Positions 15,863 to 26,164 of a DNA stretch of 64,000 nt are shown here, piece by piece. The DNA comes from DASYKT01 sp963718105 (GTDB lineage: Bacteria; Acidobacteriota; Blastocatellia; Pyrinomonadales; Pyrinomonadaceae): the NCBI GenBank assembly GCA_963718105.1, contig OY970352.1:2666001-2730000 (forward strand), read 5' to 3'. Positions within the stretch are counted from its first letter, which is position 1, and every line of letters starts with the position of its first letter. Below the pieces are notes generated by a model. That model was not told the origin of the DNA. It did no database searches and saw only the letters and a program-made list of their open reading frames with translations. A program made the position numbers and the translations under genes.

Positions 15863-16606
15863 ATGTACATTATGAAAAAAAGTTTGCGTGCCGCTGCCCT
15901 GCTCCTGCCAGCCTTATTTCTGATCACAACCGCAATTTCGGCCCAAACGATCACGGTTACTCCGGTAAAAGCGAGCTATCGCCGGCCAAAACCGATCACA
16001 CCCTACAAAAAAACATTTACGGTCATTCGCCCAAAGGTTAAGGGCGTCCCGGCGGCGCTGGCAAAAAAGATCGAAACCACGATCGGTTACGAAAAGAATT
16101 TTGACTTTAGCGTGCAGGAAGAGATCCGGGATATTCAGTGGCTGGAAGAAGCGAGCTACGACCTTGACTACAACAAGCGAGGAATCCTCGGCGTCAGCCT
16201 GACGATAGAAGGCAGCGGCGCTTACCCTGACGGATCAACCAAGCCGGTCGTGGTAAACATCAAAACCGGAAACCGCGTTCTGCCGCAGGACGTGTTCACC
16301 AACCTGAGCGGGCTGGCCGCCAAAGCAAAAGTGAAACAACAGGCAGAGATCAATCAGGGCCTGGCCGATATCAAAAAAGAAGAGCCGGATGCCGAGAGCC
16401 CGGAAAATCTGTTTGAGAGCGCCGACTTTACCGTCGAGGGCCTGAAAGAATTTTCCGTCAGCGACAAAGGCGTGACTTTCTGGTACGACTATGGCTTTCC
16501 GCACGTGATCCAGGCGATGGAACCCGAAGGGCGCTATTTTTTCACCTGGGCGGAGCTAAAACCATATATCAAACAAGGCAGCTTGTTTGCACAGTTCATT
16601 CGCTAA
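15863..16606 (+). CDS. Secreted DUF3298-like protein
   Basis: 247 residues starting just after the hydroxylase stop; a second ATG at 15872 is equally possible. A signal peptide (KKS, then a Leu/Ala-rich core ending in ISAQ) is followed by an RsiV/PdaC-like layout. That comprises a domain with IRDIQWLEEASYDLDY, a DUF3298-type region (TGNRVLPQDVFTNLSGLAAK) and the ending TWAELKPYIKQGSLFAQF. Proteins of this type are extracytoplasmic and bind or modify cell-wall components in some bacteria. No catalytic residues can be assigned. Confidence 0.65.
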   Translation: MYIMKKSLRAAALLLPALFLITTAISAQTITVTPVKASYRRPKPITPYKKTFTVIRPKVKGVPAALAKKIETTIGYEKNFDFSVQEEIRDIQWLEEASYDLDYNKRGILGVSLTIEGSGAYPDGSTKPVVVNIKTGNRVLPQDVFTNLSGLAAKAKVKQQAEINQGLADIKKEEPDAESPENLFESADFTVEGLKEFSVSDKGVTFWYDYGFPHVIQAMEPEGRYFFTWAELKPYIKQGSLFAQFIR

Positions 16607-16621
16607 TATAATTAGTAGTTT

Positions 16622-17026
16622 ATGACCGATAGAAAGATTCGAGTATTGGTAGCCAAACCCGGGCTGGACGGACACGACCGCGGCGCTAAAGTTATCGCCC
16701 GCGCTTTGCGTGACGCCGGTATGGAAGTTATTTACACCGGCCTGCGGCAGACGCCGGAAATGATCGCCGCTGCCGCGCTGCAGGAGGACGTTGATGCGGT
16801 AGGCATTTCGATCTTAAGCGGCGCGCACAACACCCTCTGCCCGCGGATCGTAGAATTGCTGCGCAGCAACGGTATGGACGACACCCTGGTGCTGGTCGGC
16901 GGCATCGTGCCGCAGGAAGATATTCCGATCCTGAAAAAGAACGGTATATCCGAAGTTTTTCTTCCCGGCACGTCCACTGAAGATATCGTCACTTTCCTGC
17001 GCGAGAATGTAAAAGACAAAAACTAG
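16622..17026 (+). CDS. mcmA2: Methylmalonyl-CoA mutase, small B12-binding subunit
   Basis: 134 residues with the cobalamin-binding Rossmann-like fold. The DGHDRG motif (D-x-H-x2-G) supplies the lower axial His to cobalt, followed by the conserved GISILSGAHNTLCPRIVELL and VGGIVPQEDI segments. It complements the catalytic subunit at 8575, which lacks this domain. The two genes now lie 6.3 kb apart with hicBA, the hydroxylases and the transposon-like unit between them. Confidence 0.93.
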   Translation: MTDRKIRVLVAKPGLDGHDRGAKVIARALRDAGMEVIYTGLRQTPEMIAAAALQEDVDAVGISILSGAHNTLCPRIVELLRSNGMDDTLVLVGGIVPQEDIPILKKNGISEVFLPGTSTEDIVTFLRENVKDKN

Positions 17027-17047
17027 CCCCGGAAAATCGCCGCCCCT

Positions 17048-17650
17048 TTGCTAAGAGATAAAAACAACAACCTGCTGGTTACCCTGGTATTCCGGGAAGG
17101 CGAAGGCCTGTACGTCAACTTTGTCCAGCCCGAGATACGCAACCCTCTTTCCGTATCCGTACTGCAATTTCTGCACGGCGTGATGGATAATGCCGTGACC
17201 CAGCAAATGGACAAGATCATTTTTACCGGAAAGGACGACGTCTTTGCTTCCGGCGCCAATTTGAACGAGATCGCCGGAGTGACCGCGGAGCTGGCCCCGG
17301 CGTTCGCTTTTATGGGACAGTCGCTGATGAAGAAGATCGCGCATGCGAGGCAAACGACGATCGCCGCCATTAATGGATATTGTTTTGGCGGCGCTCTTGA
17401 TCTCGCCTTAGCCTGTGACAAGCGGATCGCTTCACCGAACGCCGTGTTCTGCCATCCGGGGGTGAACTTAGGGATCATTACCGGCTGGGGCGGTACGCAG
17501 CGGCTGCCCCGATTGATCGGCGAAGCCAAAGCGTTGGAAATGTTTTTGACCGCGCGGCAGGTTACCGCTGACGAAGCGCTGCAAATGGGCCTCATCGATA
17601 AGATCTCGGAAAACTTCCACAAGGAAATTGCCGAACTCGCCGAAAATTAA
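17048..17650 (+). CDS. Enoyl-CoA hydratase/isomerase family protein, short and lacking both catalytic Glu
   Basis: 200 residues from a TTG start; the frame is closed by a stop at 17024-17026 and has no ATG. The crotonase core is clear: ASGANLNEIAG for the first oxyanion strand, INGYCFGGALDLALACD and HPGVNLGIITGWGGTQRL. The two Glu of canonical hydratases are changed: the first is Asp (GGALDLAL) and the second Gly (HPGV for QPE). It ends about 50-60 residues before the usual C-terminus. A hydratase reaction is thus doubtful; another crotonase activity or a structural role is possible. Confidence 0.75.
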   Translation: MLRDKNNNLLVTLVFREGEGLYVNFVQPEIRNPLSVSVLQFLHGVMDNAVTQQMDKIIFTGKDDVFASGANLNEIAGVTAELAPAFAFMGQSLMKKIAHARQTTIAAINGYCFGGALDLALACDKRIASPNAVFCHPGVNLGIITGWGGTQRLPRLIGEAKALEMFLTARQVTADEALQMGLIDKISENFHKEIAELAEN

Positions 17651-17668
17651 TAAACTCATTTAGCCTTT

Positions 17669-19516
17669 ATGAAATTTCGTGATGAGCTGAAATGTATCAT
17701 TCCAATAGTAGCGGTTTGCCTGCTGGCTTATGCCAATTCACTCTCCGGTGAATTTGTCTATGACGACCTGCGGCAGATCGTCCGAAACCCATTGATACAA
17801 GATGATTCTTTGATCTGGAAAGCGCTGACTTCAGATGTCTGGGCATTTAAGGCCTATGGAACCGCCGCGGCAAGCAATTACTGGCGACCGACTTTTACGC
17901 TATGGCACATCCTGAATTTCAGGCTCTTTGGCGCGGAACCGTACGGCTGGCATGTCACGAATCTGCTCTTGCACACCGGTGTCTGTGTGCTGTCGTATTT
18001 TCTGATGCGGCGTTGGACGATAACGCCAATGATCGCCTGCGCCGTCGCATTGATCTTCGCGGCCCATCCGGTTCATGTCGAATCAGTCGCCTGGGTCTCC
18101 GGCTCGCCGGACCTGCTTTTTGCTTTGGCGTTTTTAGGCTCGCTTTGGTTCGCGCAAAATTACGCGGATAAAAATAAAACGAAAGATCTGGTCATTTCCC
18201 TGCTTCTTTATGCGGCCGCTCTGGGAGCAAAAGAGATCGGGATATTATGCCTGCCGATCTATTTTGTAATTTTTTATCGTGGAGAAAAGAAAAAGAATGC
18301 TTCATCTTTTGACGCCCGCACTTTGGCTTTTATCGCCCCTTTTATCGCCGCCGCAGCCATCTATTTTTTTACAAGGCTTTTTGTTCTCGGGATGTTTTCC
18401 AGCCCTCCGGACGGCGCGGCAAGTTTTGGCGAGGCTATTTTAAGCGTGCCGGAGATCTTCGCTTTTTACCTGCGCCAGACATTTTTCCCGTATTGGCTAA
18501 GCGTCAATTATCCGTTGCAAACGGTTTCGCAGATCGGCGTGATGAATTTTGTCTTGCCGCTGATCATCGCGTTGGCGGCGTTGGGCGCGGTCTGTTATCT
18601 TGCCCGCTATATTGTCCGCTCAAGGGCCGCCATGATCGCCGCGATGTTGTTTATCCTGCCGCTGGTTCCCGTAATGAACGCGAGATTTTTTCCGCCGGGA
18701 CAGCTTGTCCATGACCGTTATCTATATTTGCCGCTGCTGGGAATTCTGATGCTGTTAACACTATTCGCGGCAAGATACCTAAAGGAAACTTATATTTTAA
18801 CGGCCGGCGCTGTTATCAGTTTGCTTCTTTGTTTTCAGACATTTACATATAACACTGCGTGGGCTAATGAGCTTGCGTTGTGGTCCTGGAGCGCGAAAAT
18901 AGACCGCGGCGCCGACACCCTCTCTCAGTACGGCAGCGAATTGTCGGAAAGAGGAAAGATAGATGAAGCGATCCAGGTTTATACCGAATCGCTGGGCGAC
19001 CGGCCGCTGGCCCGCAGCTACCTGGGACGCGGGCGGAACCTGGTACTGAAAAAGAAATATGCCGAGGCAGAAAAAGATCTGGGCGCGATCCTGCAGCTTC
19101 CGCCGGAAAAACTTGAGCTTTACGTTTTGTATCAAACCTACGAAGCGTTGGCGATCAGCTACAGTGATCAGAAAAAATATACTGAGGCTGCCCAGATGCT
19201 CAGAGAGGCGCGAAAACAATTGCCGATGTTTGGCGCTTCGCTGACCGCTAACCTGGCGATCGTTTTGTATCAAAGCGGGCAAAAAGATGAGGCGCTGCGA
19301 GAGCTGGAAAATGTTCGCGCGCAAGCCCGCACGGAATTGCTTCCCGAGGCGAAATCAGTCTTTTTACGGTTGGGGATGCTTTATGCCGAACTTGGCAGGA
19401 AAGATGACGCGCGCAGTGCCGTACGCGAATACCTGAATTTGACCGCATCTTTTAAAGACAAGACAACGCTGGAAGACCGTACCGCGGCGGCCAATTTATT
19501 GAAAAGCTTGAACTGA
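17669..19516 (+). CDS. TMTC-like membrane protein with C-terminal TPR repeats
   Basis: 615 residues. About ten membrane helices fill residues 1-400, with YDDLRQIVRNP near the N-terminus giving the acidic pair of GT-C mannosyltransferases. FAAHPVHVESVAWVSGSPDL matches TMTC-like proteins. From about 410 to the end there are TPR-like helical repeats (IDEAIQVYTESLGDRPLARS and following). In animals the family O-mannosylates cadherins; bacterial members are uncharacterised and are presumed to transfer sugar from a lipid carrier outside the cytoplasmic membrane. It follows the short hydratase by 18 bases. Confidence 0.75.
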   Translation: MKFRDELKCIIPIVAVCLLAYANSLSGEFVYDDLRQIVRNPLIQDDSLIWKALTSDVWAFKAYGTAAASNYWRPTFTLWHILNFRLFGAEPYGWHVTNLLLHTGVCVLSYFLMRRWTITPMIACAVALIFAAHPVHVESVAWVSGSPDLLFALAFLGSLWFAQNYADKNKTKDLVISLLLYAAALGAKEIGILCLPIYFVIFYRGEKKKNASSFDARTLAFIAPFIAAAAIYFFTRLFVLGMFSSPPDGAASFGEAILSVPEIFAFYLRQTFFPYWLSVNYPLQTVSQIGVMNFVLPLIIALAALGAVCYLARYIVRSRAAMIAAMLFILPLVPVMNARFFPPGQLVHDRYLYLPLLGILMLLTLFAARYLKETYILTAGAVISLLLCFQTFTYNTAWANELALWSWSAKIDRGADTLSQYGSELSERGKIDEAIQVYTESLGDRPLARSYLGRGRNLVLKKKYAEAEKDLGAILQLPPEKLELYVLYQTYEALAISYSDQKKYTEAAQMLREARKQLPMFGASLTANLAIVLYQSGQKDEALRELENVRAQARTELLPEAKSVFLRLGMLYAELGRKDDARSAVREYLNLTASFKDKTTLEDRTAAANLLKSLN

Positions 19517-19518
19517 GG

Positions 19519-20274
19519 TTATTTCTTCAGGAATTTGGCAATGCCTTTTTTGCAGTCCTCTGTCTGGCGGGCGATGGTATTTATCTCAGCGCCGAGTTGC
19601 GTCGAGGCCGTAATATCTTTTCCGTCGATGCCGTACATCAGTTTTTTCGAAAGTATTACCGCCGATCTGCTTACTTTTGAATAAACAGAAACATATTCTT
19701 TGACATCATTTTCAAAACACTCATCCGCAAAAACGCGATTTATCAATCCCATTTCGAGCGCCTGGTCCGCGCTAAATTCAAACCCCTGGGTGATCAACTC
19801 AAACGTTCTCTTCTCTGAAAGATTACGGCGTAAAATAGCGGCCACCATTGCCGGCACAAAACCGATCTTTACTTCCGGATAACCAAATCGGGCGGACCTC
19901 GTTGCCAAGACCAGATCGCAAGCCGTTGCCAAACCACATCCTCCGGCCAGAGCGCGACCGTGAACAGCAGCGATCACCGGAATCTGCACTTTTCGCATCA
20001 GCAAAAAAAGCTCCATCAAACTTTCCGCGTCCGCCAGATTCTCCATCGTCGAACTTTCAGATATCTTTTGCAGCGCAGACAGGTCTGCCCCGGAGCAAAA
20101 ATCCGAACCGGCGCCGCGGATTACGATAGCCCGCAGATCATCCGAGGTATCCGCTTCCCGCAGCGCTGTCTTCAATTCCCCGATAAGCTCATCGTTGAGA
20201 GCATTGCGCTTTTCCGGGCGATTCAACGTAATGAAGCGGATCGAATCTTCAGTTGTAACAATGACGTTAGACAT
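19519..20274 (-). CDS. Enoyl-CoA hydratase, methylglutaconyl-CoA hydratase (LiuC)-like
   Basis: 251 residues of full crotonase length. It has LNRPEKRNALNDELI, the oxyanion segment FCSGADLSAL, HGRALAGGCGLATACD and the FGYPEVKIGFVPA strand. That strand keeps the Glu equivalent to rat hydratase E164, while the E144 position is Gly. The Gly-Leu-Ala pattern and VPAMV are typical of LiuC/AUH-like hydratases of leucine breakdown. It converges on the TMTC-like gene and its start overlaps the stop of the four-helix-bundle gene by eight bases. The carboxylase beta gene at 29478 would fit the same pathway. Confidence 0.82.
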   Translation of the reverse strand: MSNVIVTTEDSIRFITLNRPEKRNALNDELIGELKTALREADTSDDLRAIVIRGAGSDFCSGADLSALQKISESSTMENLADAESLMELFLLMRKVQIPVIAAVHGRALAGGCGLATACDLVLATRSARFGYPEVKIGFVPAMVAAILRRNLSEKRTFELITQGFEFSADQALEMGLINRVFADECFENDVKEYVSVYSKVSRSAVILSKKLMYGIDGKDITASTQLGAEINTIARQTEDCKKGIAKFLKK

Positions 20275-20620
20275 TTTGTTTTGACGTTTTGACGATCGAA
20301 GTCAGTATTTTTATCAATTCCACGCAATCTGCATTGATCGATTCATATTCCTTATCGGCAAGAAATTCTCCTTCATGCAAGATCATTAACCAAAACTCTG
20401 TTTCTAAGGCCCTCTTCATTGCGACATGCATCTCGGTACCAAAGAACTGGCGAGATTCTGCATTTACCGCTTCTTTAGCATGCTTGGCGACGTAAGTTCC
20501 TGAGAGAAGAAGCTGCTTACTCAGCACATATTCTTTCTTTTCTTCAGATAAATACTTGTAAAGTTTAACTGTCCGTAAGGCAAACTTTATTGCCTTTTCC
20601 AGAACTATACTTTTGCTCAT
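20267..20620 (-). CDS. Four-helix-bundle protein
   Basis: 117 residues with the pattern of the four-helix-bundle (S23-like) family. The helices are seen in ALRTVKLYKYLSEEKKEYVL, QLLLSGTYVAKHAKEAVNAE, ALETEFWLMILHEGEFL and CVELIKILTSIVK. These proteins form pentamers and are common in Acidobacteriota and Bacteroidota; their cellular role is not known. It overlaps the hydratase gene and may be cotranscribed with it. A remnant of another member is at 11893. Confidence 0.8.
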   Translation of the reverse strand: MSKSIVLEKAIKFALRTVKLYKYLSEEKKEYVLSKQLLLSGTYVAKHAKEAVNAESRQFFGTEMHVAMKRALETEFWLMILHEGEFLADKEYESINADCVELIKILTSIVKTSKQNV

Positions 20621-20630
20621 ATCTGTGGAA

Positions 20631-20712
20631 GTCAGTTAATAGTTGATAGTTAATAGTGAACAGTTTTTTGATTATAACTATTCACTATCAACTATTAACT
20701 GTTAACTGTTTT
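20631..20712. repeat. AT-rich inverted repeat
   Basis: AGTTAATAGTTGATAGTTAA on the left side is mirrored by TTAACTATTGA-type words on the right (ACTATCAACTATTAACTG). The arms are made of TAGT/ACTA heptamer-like words. Similar AT-rich palindromes occur at 27974-28034 and 35430-35524. Confidence 0.7.
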
Positions 20713-20724
20713 TCAAAGTCATAC

Positions 20725-22968
<2,244 letters not shown>

Positions 22969-22991
22969 TTACGATTCCCTTTTTTGAAAAA

Positions 22992-23336
22992 TTAGGTCAG
23001 ATCAAGTTCTTTTGCTTCAGATTCATCGACATCGATCTCCATTCGCAGCAACCCGGTCGAAAACGTTTTGCCCTGCGCATCGGTCATCAGGCTTAATGTA
23101 CCGCCGCCGCCGAGCGAGCCGTGAAGCAAAAAATTAAGCGCTTTTAAATTAGGGAGTTCAAAGCGCTCGACGTCGCCTTTTACCATTTCGCCAAAATGTT
23201 TTTTGACGTTTTCGGCCGTCACTTCGCGCAGCAAAAGCGGGTAATATTCGTCTTTCAAAGCTATCAGGCCGACGTTGGCAGTATCGCCTTTGTCACCCGA
23301 ACGAGCGTGAGCGAGTTTTAATAAGGATATTTTCAT
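22992..23336 (-). CDS. AtuA C-terminal-like (ferredoxin-fold) domain protein
   Basis: 114 residues starting with LLKLAHARSGDKGDTANVGL, the hallmark of the domain that forms the C-terminus of AtuA/DUF1446 proteins. The ending LHGSLGGGGTLSLMTDAQGK is also typical. In many genomes this domain is fused to or directly beside the DUF1446 part; here that gene is at 26165, 2.8 kb away with an oppositely oriented gene between. Function in acyclic terpene or acyl-CoA catabolism is inferred from Atu genes of Pseudomonas. Confidence 0.85.
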   Translation of the reverse strand: MKISLLKLAHARSGDKGDTANVGLIALKDEYYPLLLREVTAENVKKHFGEMVKGDVERFELPNLKALNFLLHGSLGGGGTLSLMTDAQGKTFSTGLLRMEIDVDESEAKELDLT

Positions 23337-23678
23337 GAATTTATAAAATTAAAGCTAAATATATCAACAACTTTGTCGATTATCATCTTCCCCGGACATT
23401 TTTTCTCAAAAAAGCTGTAACGCTTTGCCGGAAAAATCATTAACCAGTACAGGACAAGTCTGTATCGAAAAAGAAGCGATTTATTCTATTGTACGTAAAG
23501 TAGTTCTTCCACCGGGAAATTTGTCGCAGCAATATCGTTTTTATCTTTCACACTCATAGTTGTCCCGCACCCTGGAAAAATATAATTGATGAACTCCCTG
23601 GTTCTTTAGTCGTCTTTGCGTCAACTCGCGCTGCAACGATTTCCCCATGACTAACATGACTAAAAGGAGCCTCTCATA
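23337..23678. other. Gene-free region upstream of the 583-residue protein
   Basis: 342 bases between divergent genes. AAAGGAGCC at about 23659-23667 is a good RBS for the ATG at 23679. No repeat, RNA gene or strong promoter was recognised. Confidence 0.5.
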
Positions 23679-25430
23679 ATGGAATTTACCAGAGTTATTG
23701 AAAAAGAGTTAGTTGCCCGTATAAATCCCGAAGATCTGATCGCCTACACCACGCCTTGCCGGCCCAGGCTATTGATCGTTACCGACAGCAGTTTGAATTT
23801 TACTCCCGCCAGCGGATTCGGCCTGTGGCGTTTTCTGCACGGTATCACCATCGCCGGCGGCGTGACCAATAAACCGATCATCACCCTTGCCTATCGCGGA
23901 GGCGTCCACCCGACACCGACTGTCACCGTCGGCACCGACGTTTATACGGTTAAAAATAATTTTATTTTTAACACCAGCACTCCGGCGGTAAACCTCATCA
24001 ATTACGACCAGATCTGGATGTTCGGTTTTAACACCACTCCCCTGACCAACGCCGAAATAGGAACAGTTTCGGATTTCATGAACAGCGGCGGCGGCGTATT
24101 TGCCACCGGCGATCACGGAATGCTCGGACAGGGAATGTGCGGTTCGCTTCCCCGGATCAGGCATATGCGCGAATGGAGCTCCATTCCGATGGGAACGGAA
24201 ACTCCGAGTGTCGCGGTCAACCGGATAGACACGATCGTTAATCCGGGAGGAAACAATCTTTACCAGTTCGAAGACCAGTCCGACAATATCCCGCAGCGGA
24301 TATATCCCAATTACAAGGTTACCGCCACCGGTGTGGGAAACAACTGGAACGCGACGGTCCACCCGGTGCTGATGCTGCCGGGAGCGCCGGCCGTGCGTTC
24401 GAGCACCGATCCGGGCGGCGGCAATATCGGATTTCAAAACGACATGGACGTCCTGCCGGATCACCCTCATGAAAGCGTCTGCAAGGAAGTAACGACGCCC
24501 GCGCTGCTTAACGGCACCTACACCGTGGGCGGGCAAAACTTTATGGAGTATCGTCCTTCCGTCACCAACGCGGCGGTAAAAATAGGAGCTGAGATGGTCG
24601 CTTACGCCGTGTCCGGCGGGCGTTCGGTGTTTAACGGCGTGTGGAAACCGCCGGTCAAACCGCAGATGTTCGGCGTTATCTCGGGTTATGACGGGCGTCT
24701 CGCTTCGCCGTATCCCACCAAAACGCAGAGGCCAGGACGTGTCGTCTGCGACTCCACCTGGCATCACTACGTCAATATTAATCTTGACGGCATGACCTCG
24801 GGCCGCAACGGGCTCGGCACCTGGAGCGGGGGCCCCGGCGTGGGAATATTTACGCCTTCGGCCGATCTGAACAAGATCTATAATTACTATCGCAATACCA
24901 TCGCCTGGCTGCAGCCGCCTAACCGCATCTGGTGCAAGATCATCTGGGACCTGGTCGCGGTCAGGTATCACGCGTTCCTGGTCGAAGAACTGCTTGAAGT
25001 TCCCAAATTAAAGAGCTGGGAAGATTATGTCGGCCTCGGCATCGAAGCGGCTAAGCTGCTCAATAACGAGGAAGGCTCGGAATATGTCCGGGAAGTAATA
25101 AGCGGAACTTTGGCCGGCCTCCCGGATGCCGATGCTCTCGCAGTCCTTCTCGATAGGGAAAAACTCGAACAGACGGGATTGAATCAGGATGAGCTGTTTT
25201 TCGGCATTCTAGGCGGTATGCTGGCCAAGATAAGCACGCTGCTTCCTCTGGACGACGAAAAAACTACCGCGGAAATTCTGAAAAAAGGTGTCGATAAGAT
25301 AATGAAAGACCTTATCGCGGAAGAATACAACTTTATCAAACTCGGCTTGGGAGCAAATAAAGAACGGATAGAACGCGCCGGCAGGGTAATAAAAGAGAAC
25401 GAGAATACACTCAAGAAATTGAAGTTGTAA
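23679..25430 (+). CDS. Large protein of unknown function
   Basis: 583 residues without signal peptide or membrane helix. Residues 28-180 look like a Rossmann or GATase1-like domain: PRLLIVTDSSLNF, YDQIWMFGF, EIGTVSDFMNSGGGVFATGD. A His/Asp-rich motif GDHGMLGQGMCGSLPR follows. Further on are DVLPDHPHESVCKEV and CDSTWHHYVNINLDG, conserved-looking His-containing segments that could bind metal. The last 130 residues are helical and charged, ending in Lys-rich helices. It interrupts two AtuA-related genes on the other strand. I do not recognise its family. Confidence 0.75.
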   Translation: MEFTRVIEKELVARINPEDLIAYTTPCRPRLLIVTDSSLNFTPASGFGLWRFLHGITIAGGVTNKPIITLAYRGGVHPTPTVTVGTDVYTVKNNFIFNTSTPAVNLINYDQIWMFGFNTTPLTNAEIGTVSDFMNSGGGVFATGDHGMLGQGMCGSLPRIRHMREWSSIPMGTETPSVAVNRIDTIVNPGGNNLYQFEDQSDNIPQRIYPNYKVTATGVGNNWNATVHPVLMLPGAPAVRSSTDPGGGNIGFQNDMDVLPDHPHESVCKEVTTPALLNGTYTVGGQNFMEYRPSVTNAAVKIGAEMVAYAVSGGRSVFNGVWKPPVKPQMFGVISGYDGRLASPYPTKTQRPGRVVCDSTWHHYVNINLDGMTSGRNGLGTWSGGPGVGIFTPSADLNKIYNYYRNTIAWLQPPNRIWCKIIWDLVAVRYHAFLVEELLEVPKLKSWEDYVGLGIEAAKLLNNEEGSEYVREVISGTLAGLPDADALAVLLDREKLEQTGLNQDELFFGILGGMLAKISTLLPLDDEKTTAEILKKGVDKIMKDLIAEEYNFIKLGLGANKERIERAGRVIKENENTLKKLKL

Positions 25431-25467
25431 AGATAAAGATCAAGTAAAACCAAACAAGTTGGTCTGT

Positions 25468-25569
25468 CTCAAGGTTAGGAAGGGTTGCTTGCGCCCGCTC
25501 ATTACGATGACTAAGATGATGAAGAAATTTTAGGCAGCGGGTGCAAGCAACCCTTCCCAACCTGAGAGG
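25468..25569. repeat. Long inverted repeat, family C copy 1
   Basis: AAGGGTTGCTTGCGCCCGCT on the left arm is mirrored by AGCGGGTGCAAGCAACCCTT on the right, with CTCAAGG and CCTGAGAGG at the outer ends and a ~36-base loop. A related element is at 41732-41914. It lies between convergent genes. Confidence 0.8.
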
Positions 25570-25605
25570 GGACCTACTGCGTGCCTTTTTGTAAAAACTG
25601 AGCTT

Positions 25606-26163
25606 TTACTTACTCATCTGCCGGTACAGCGAAAATCTGTGAAAGGCCGCCAGCACCAAAGAGTGCGTGATCATTCCCTCACTGATCAGCGGCGCTATCT
25701 CCGCGAGCGGCACCAATCCCGTCGAGATACTTTCATTAGAATCGAATTTGACCGCGCCTTTTAATTCGCAATCAAGAGCCAGAAAATGATAGACCCAATT
25801 GTTCTGGATCGCCGGATTCGGCCTTGACCTGCCCAGCAGCAATACTTTTCCCGGCACGTAGCCCGTCTCTTCCGCGAGTTCACGGACCGCCGCTTCTTCC
25901 GGGGTTTCTCCCTCATCGATCAAGCCGCCCGGAATTTCCAGGACGATCTCATTGATGCCATGCCGGTATTGTTCAATCAACACAACTTCTTCATTCACGG
26001 TGAGCGGAATAACGTTGACCCACTCGGGCGATTCGATTACATAAAAAGAGTGCTCCCGTTGGTCTTCGGTGCAAACGGAAAGGTCTTCGCGAACTTTAAA
26101 GACCCTGCAATCGGCCAATTGACGCGAACTTTTTATTTTCCAGGTGGCAACTTTTTCTGTCAT
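25606..26163 (-). CDS. NUDIX hydrolase, ADP-ribose pyrophosphatase-like
   Basis: 185 residues. The Nudix box G-x5-E-x7-REL-x-EE-x-G spans about residues 80-101, preceded by EIPGG and followed by GYVPGKVLLLG with the Pro of ADP-ribose pyrophosphatases. The enzyme would cleave ADP-ribose or related sugar nucleotides to AMP. Its ATG is one base after the atuA stop, so the two are cotranscribed and probably coupled. Confidence 0.88.
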   Translation of the reverse strand: MTEKVATWKIKSSRQLADCRVFKVREDLSVCTEDQREHSFYVIESPEWVNVIPLTVNEEVVLIEQYRHGINEIVLEIPGGLIDEGETPEEAAVRELAEETGYVPGKVLLLGRSRPNPAIQNNWVYHFLALDCELKGAVKFDSNESISTGLVPLAEIAPLISEGMITHSLVLAAFHRFSLYRQMSK

Positions 26164-26164
26164 A

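Noticed and set aside
23769..24971. A 400-codon open frame on the minus strand
   Set aside because: Antisense to the 583-residue protein gene, which has a strong RBS and a coherent fold; the antisense product is Arg/His-rich without motifs.
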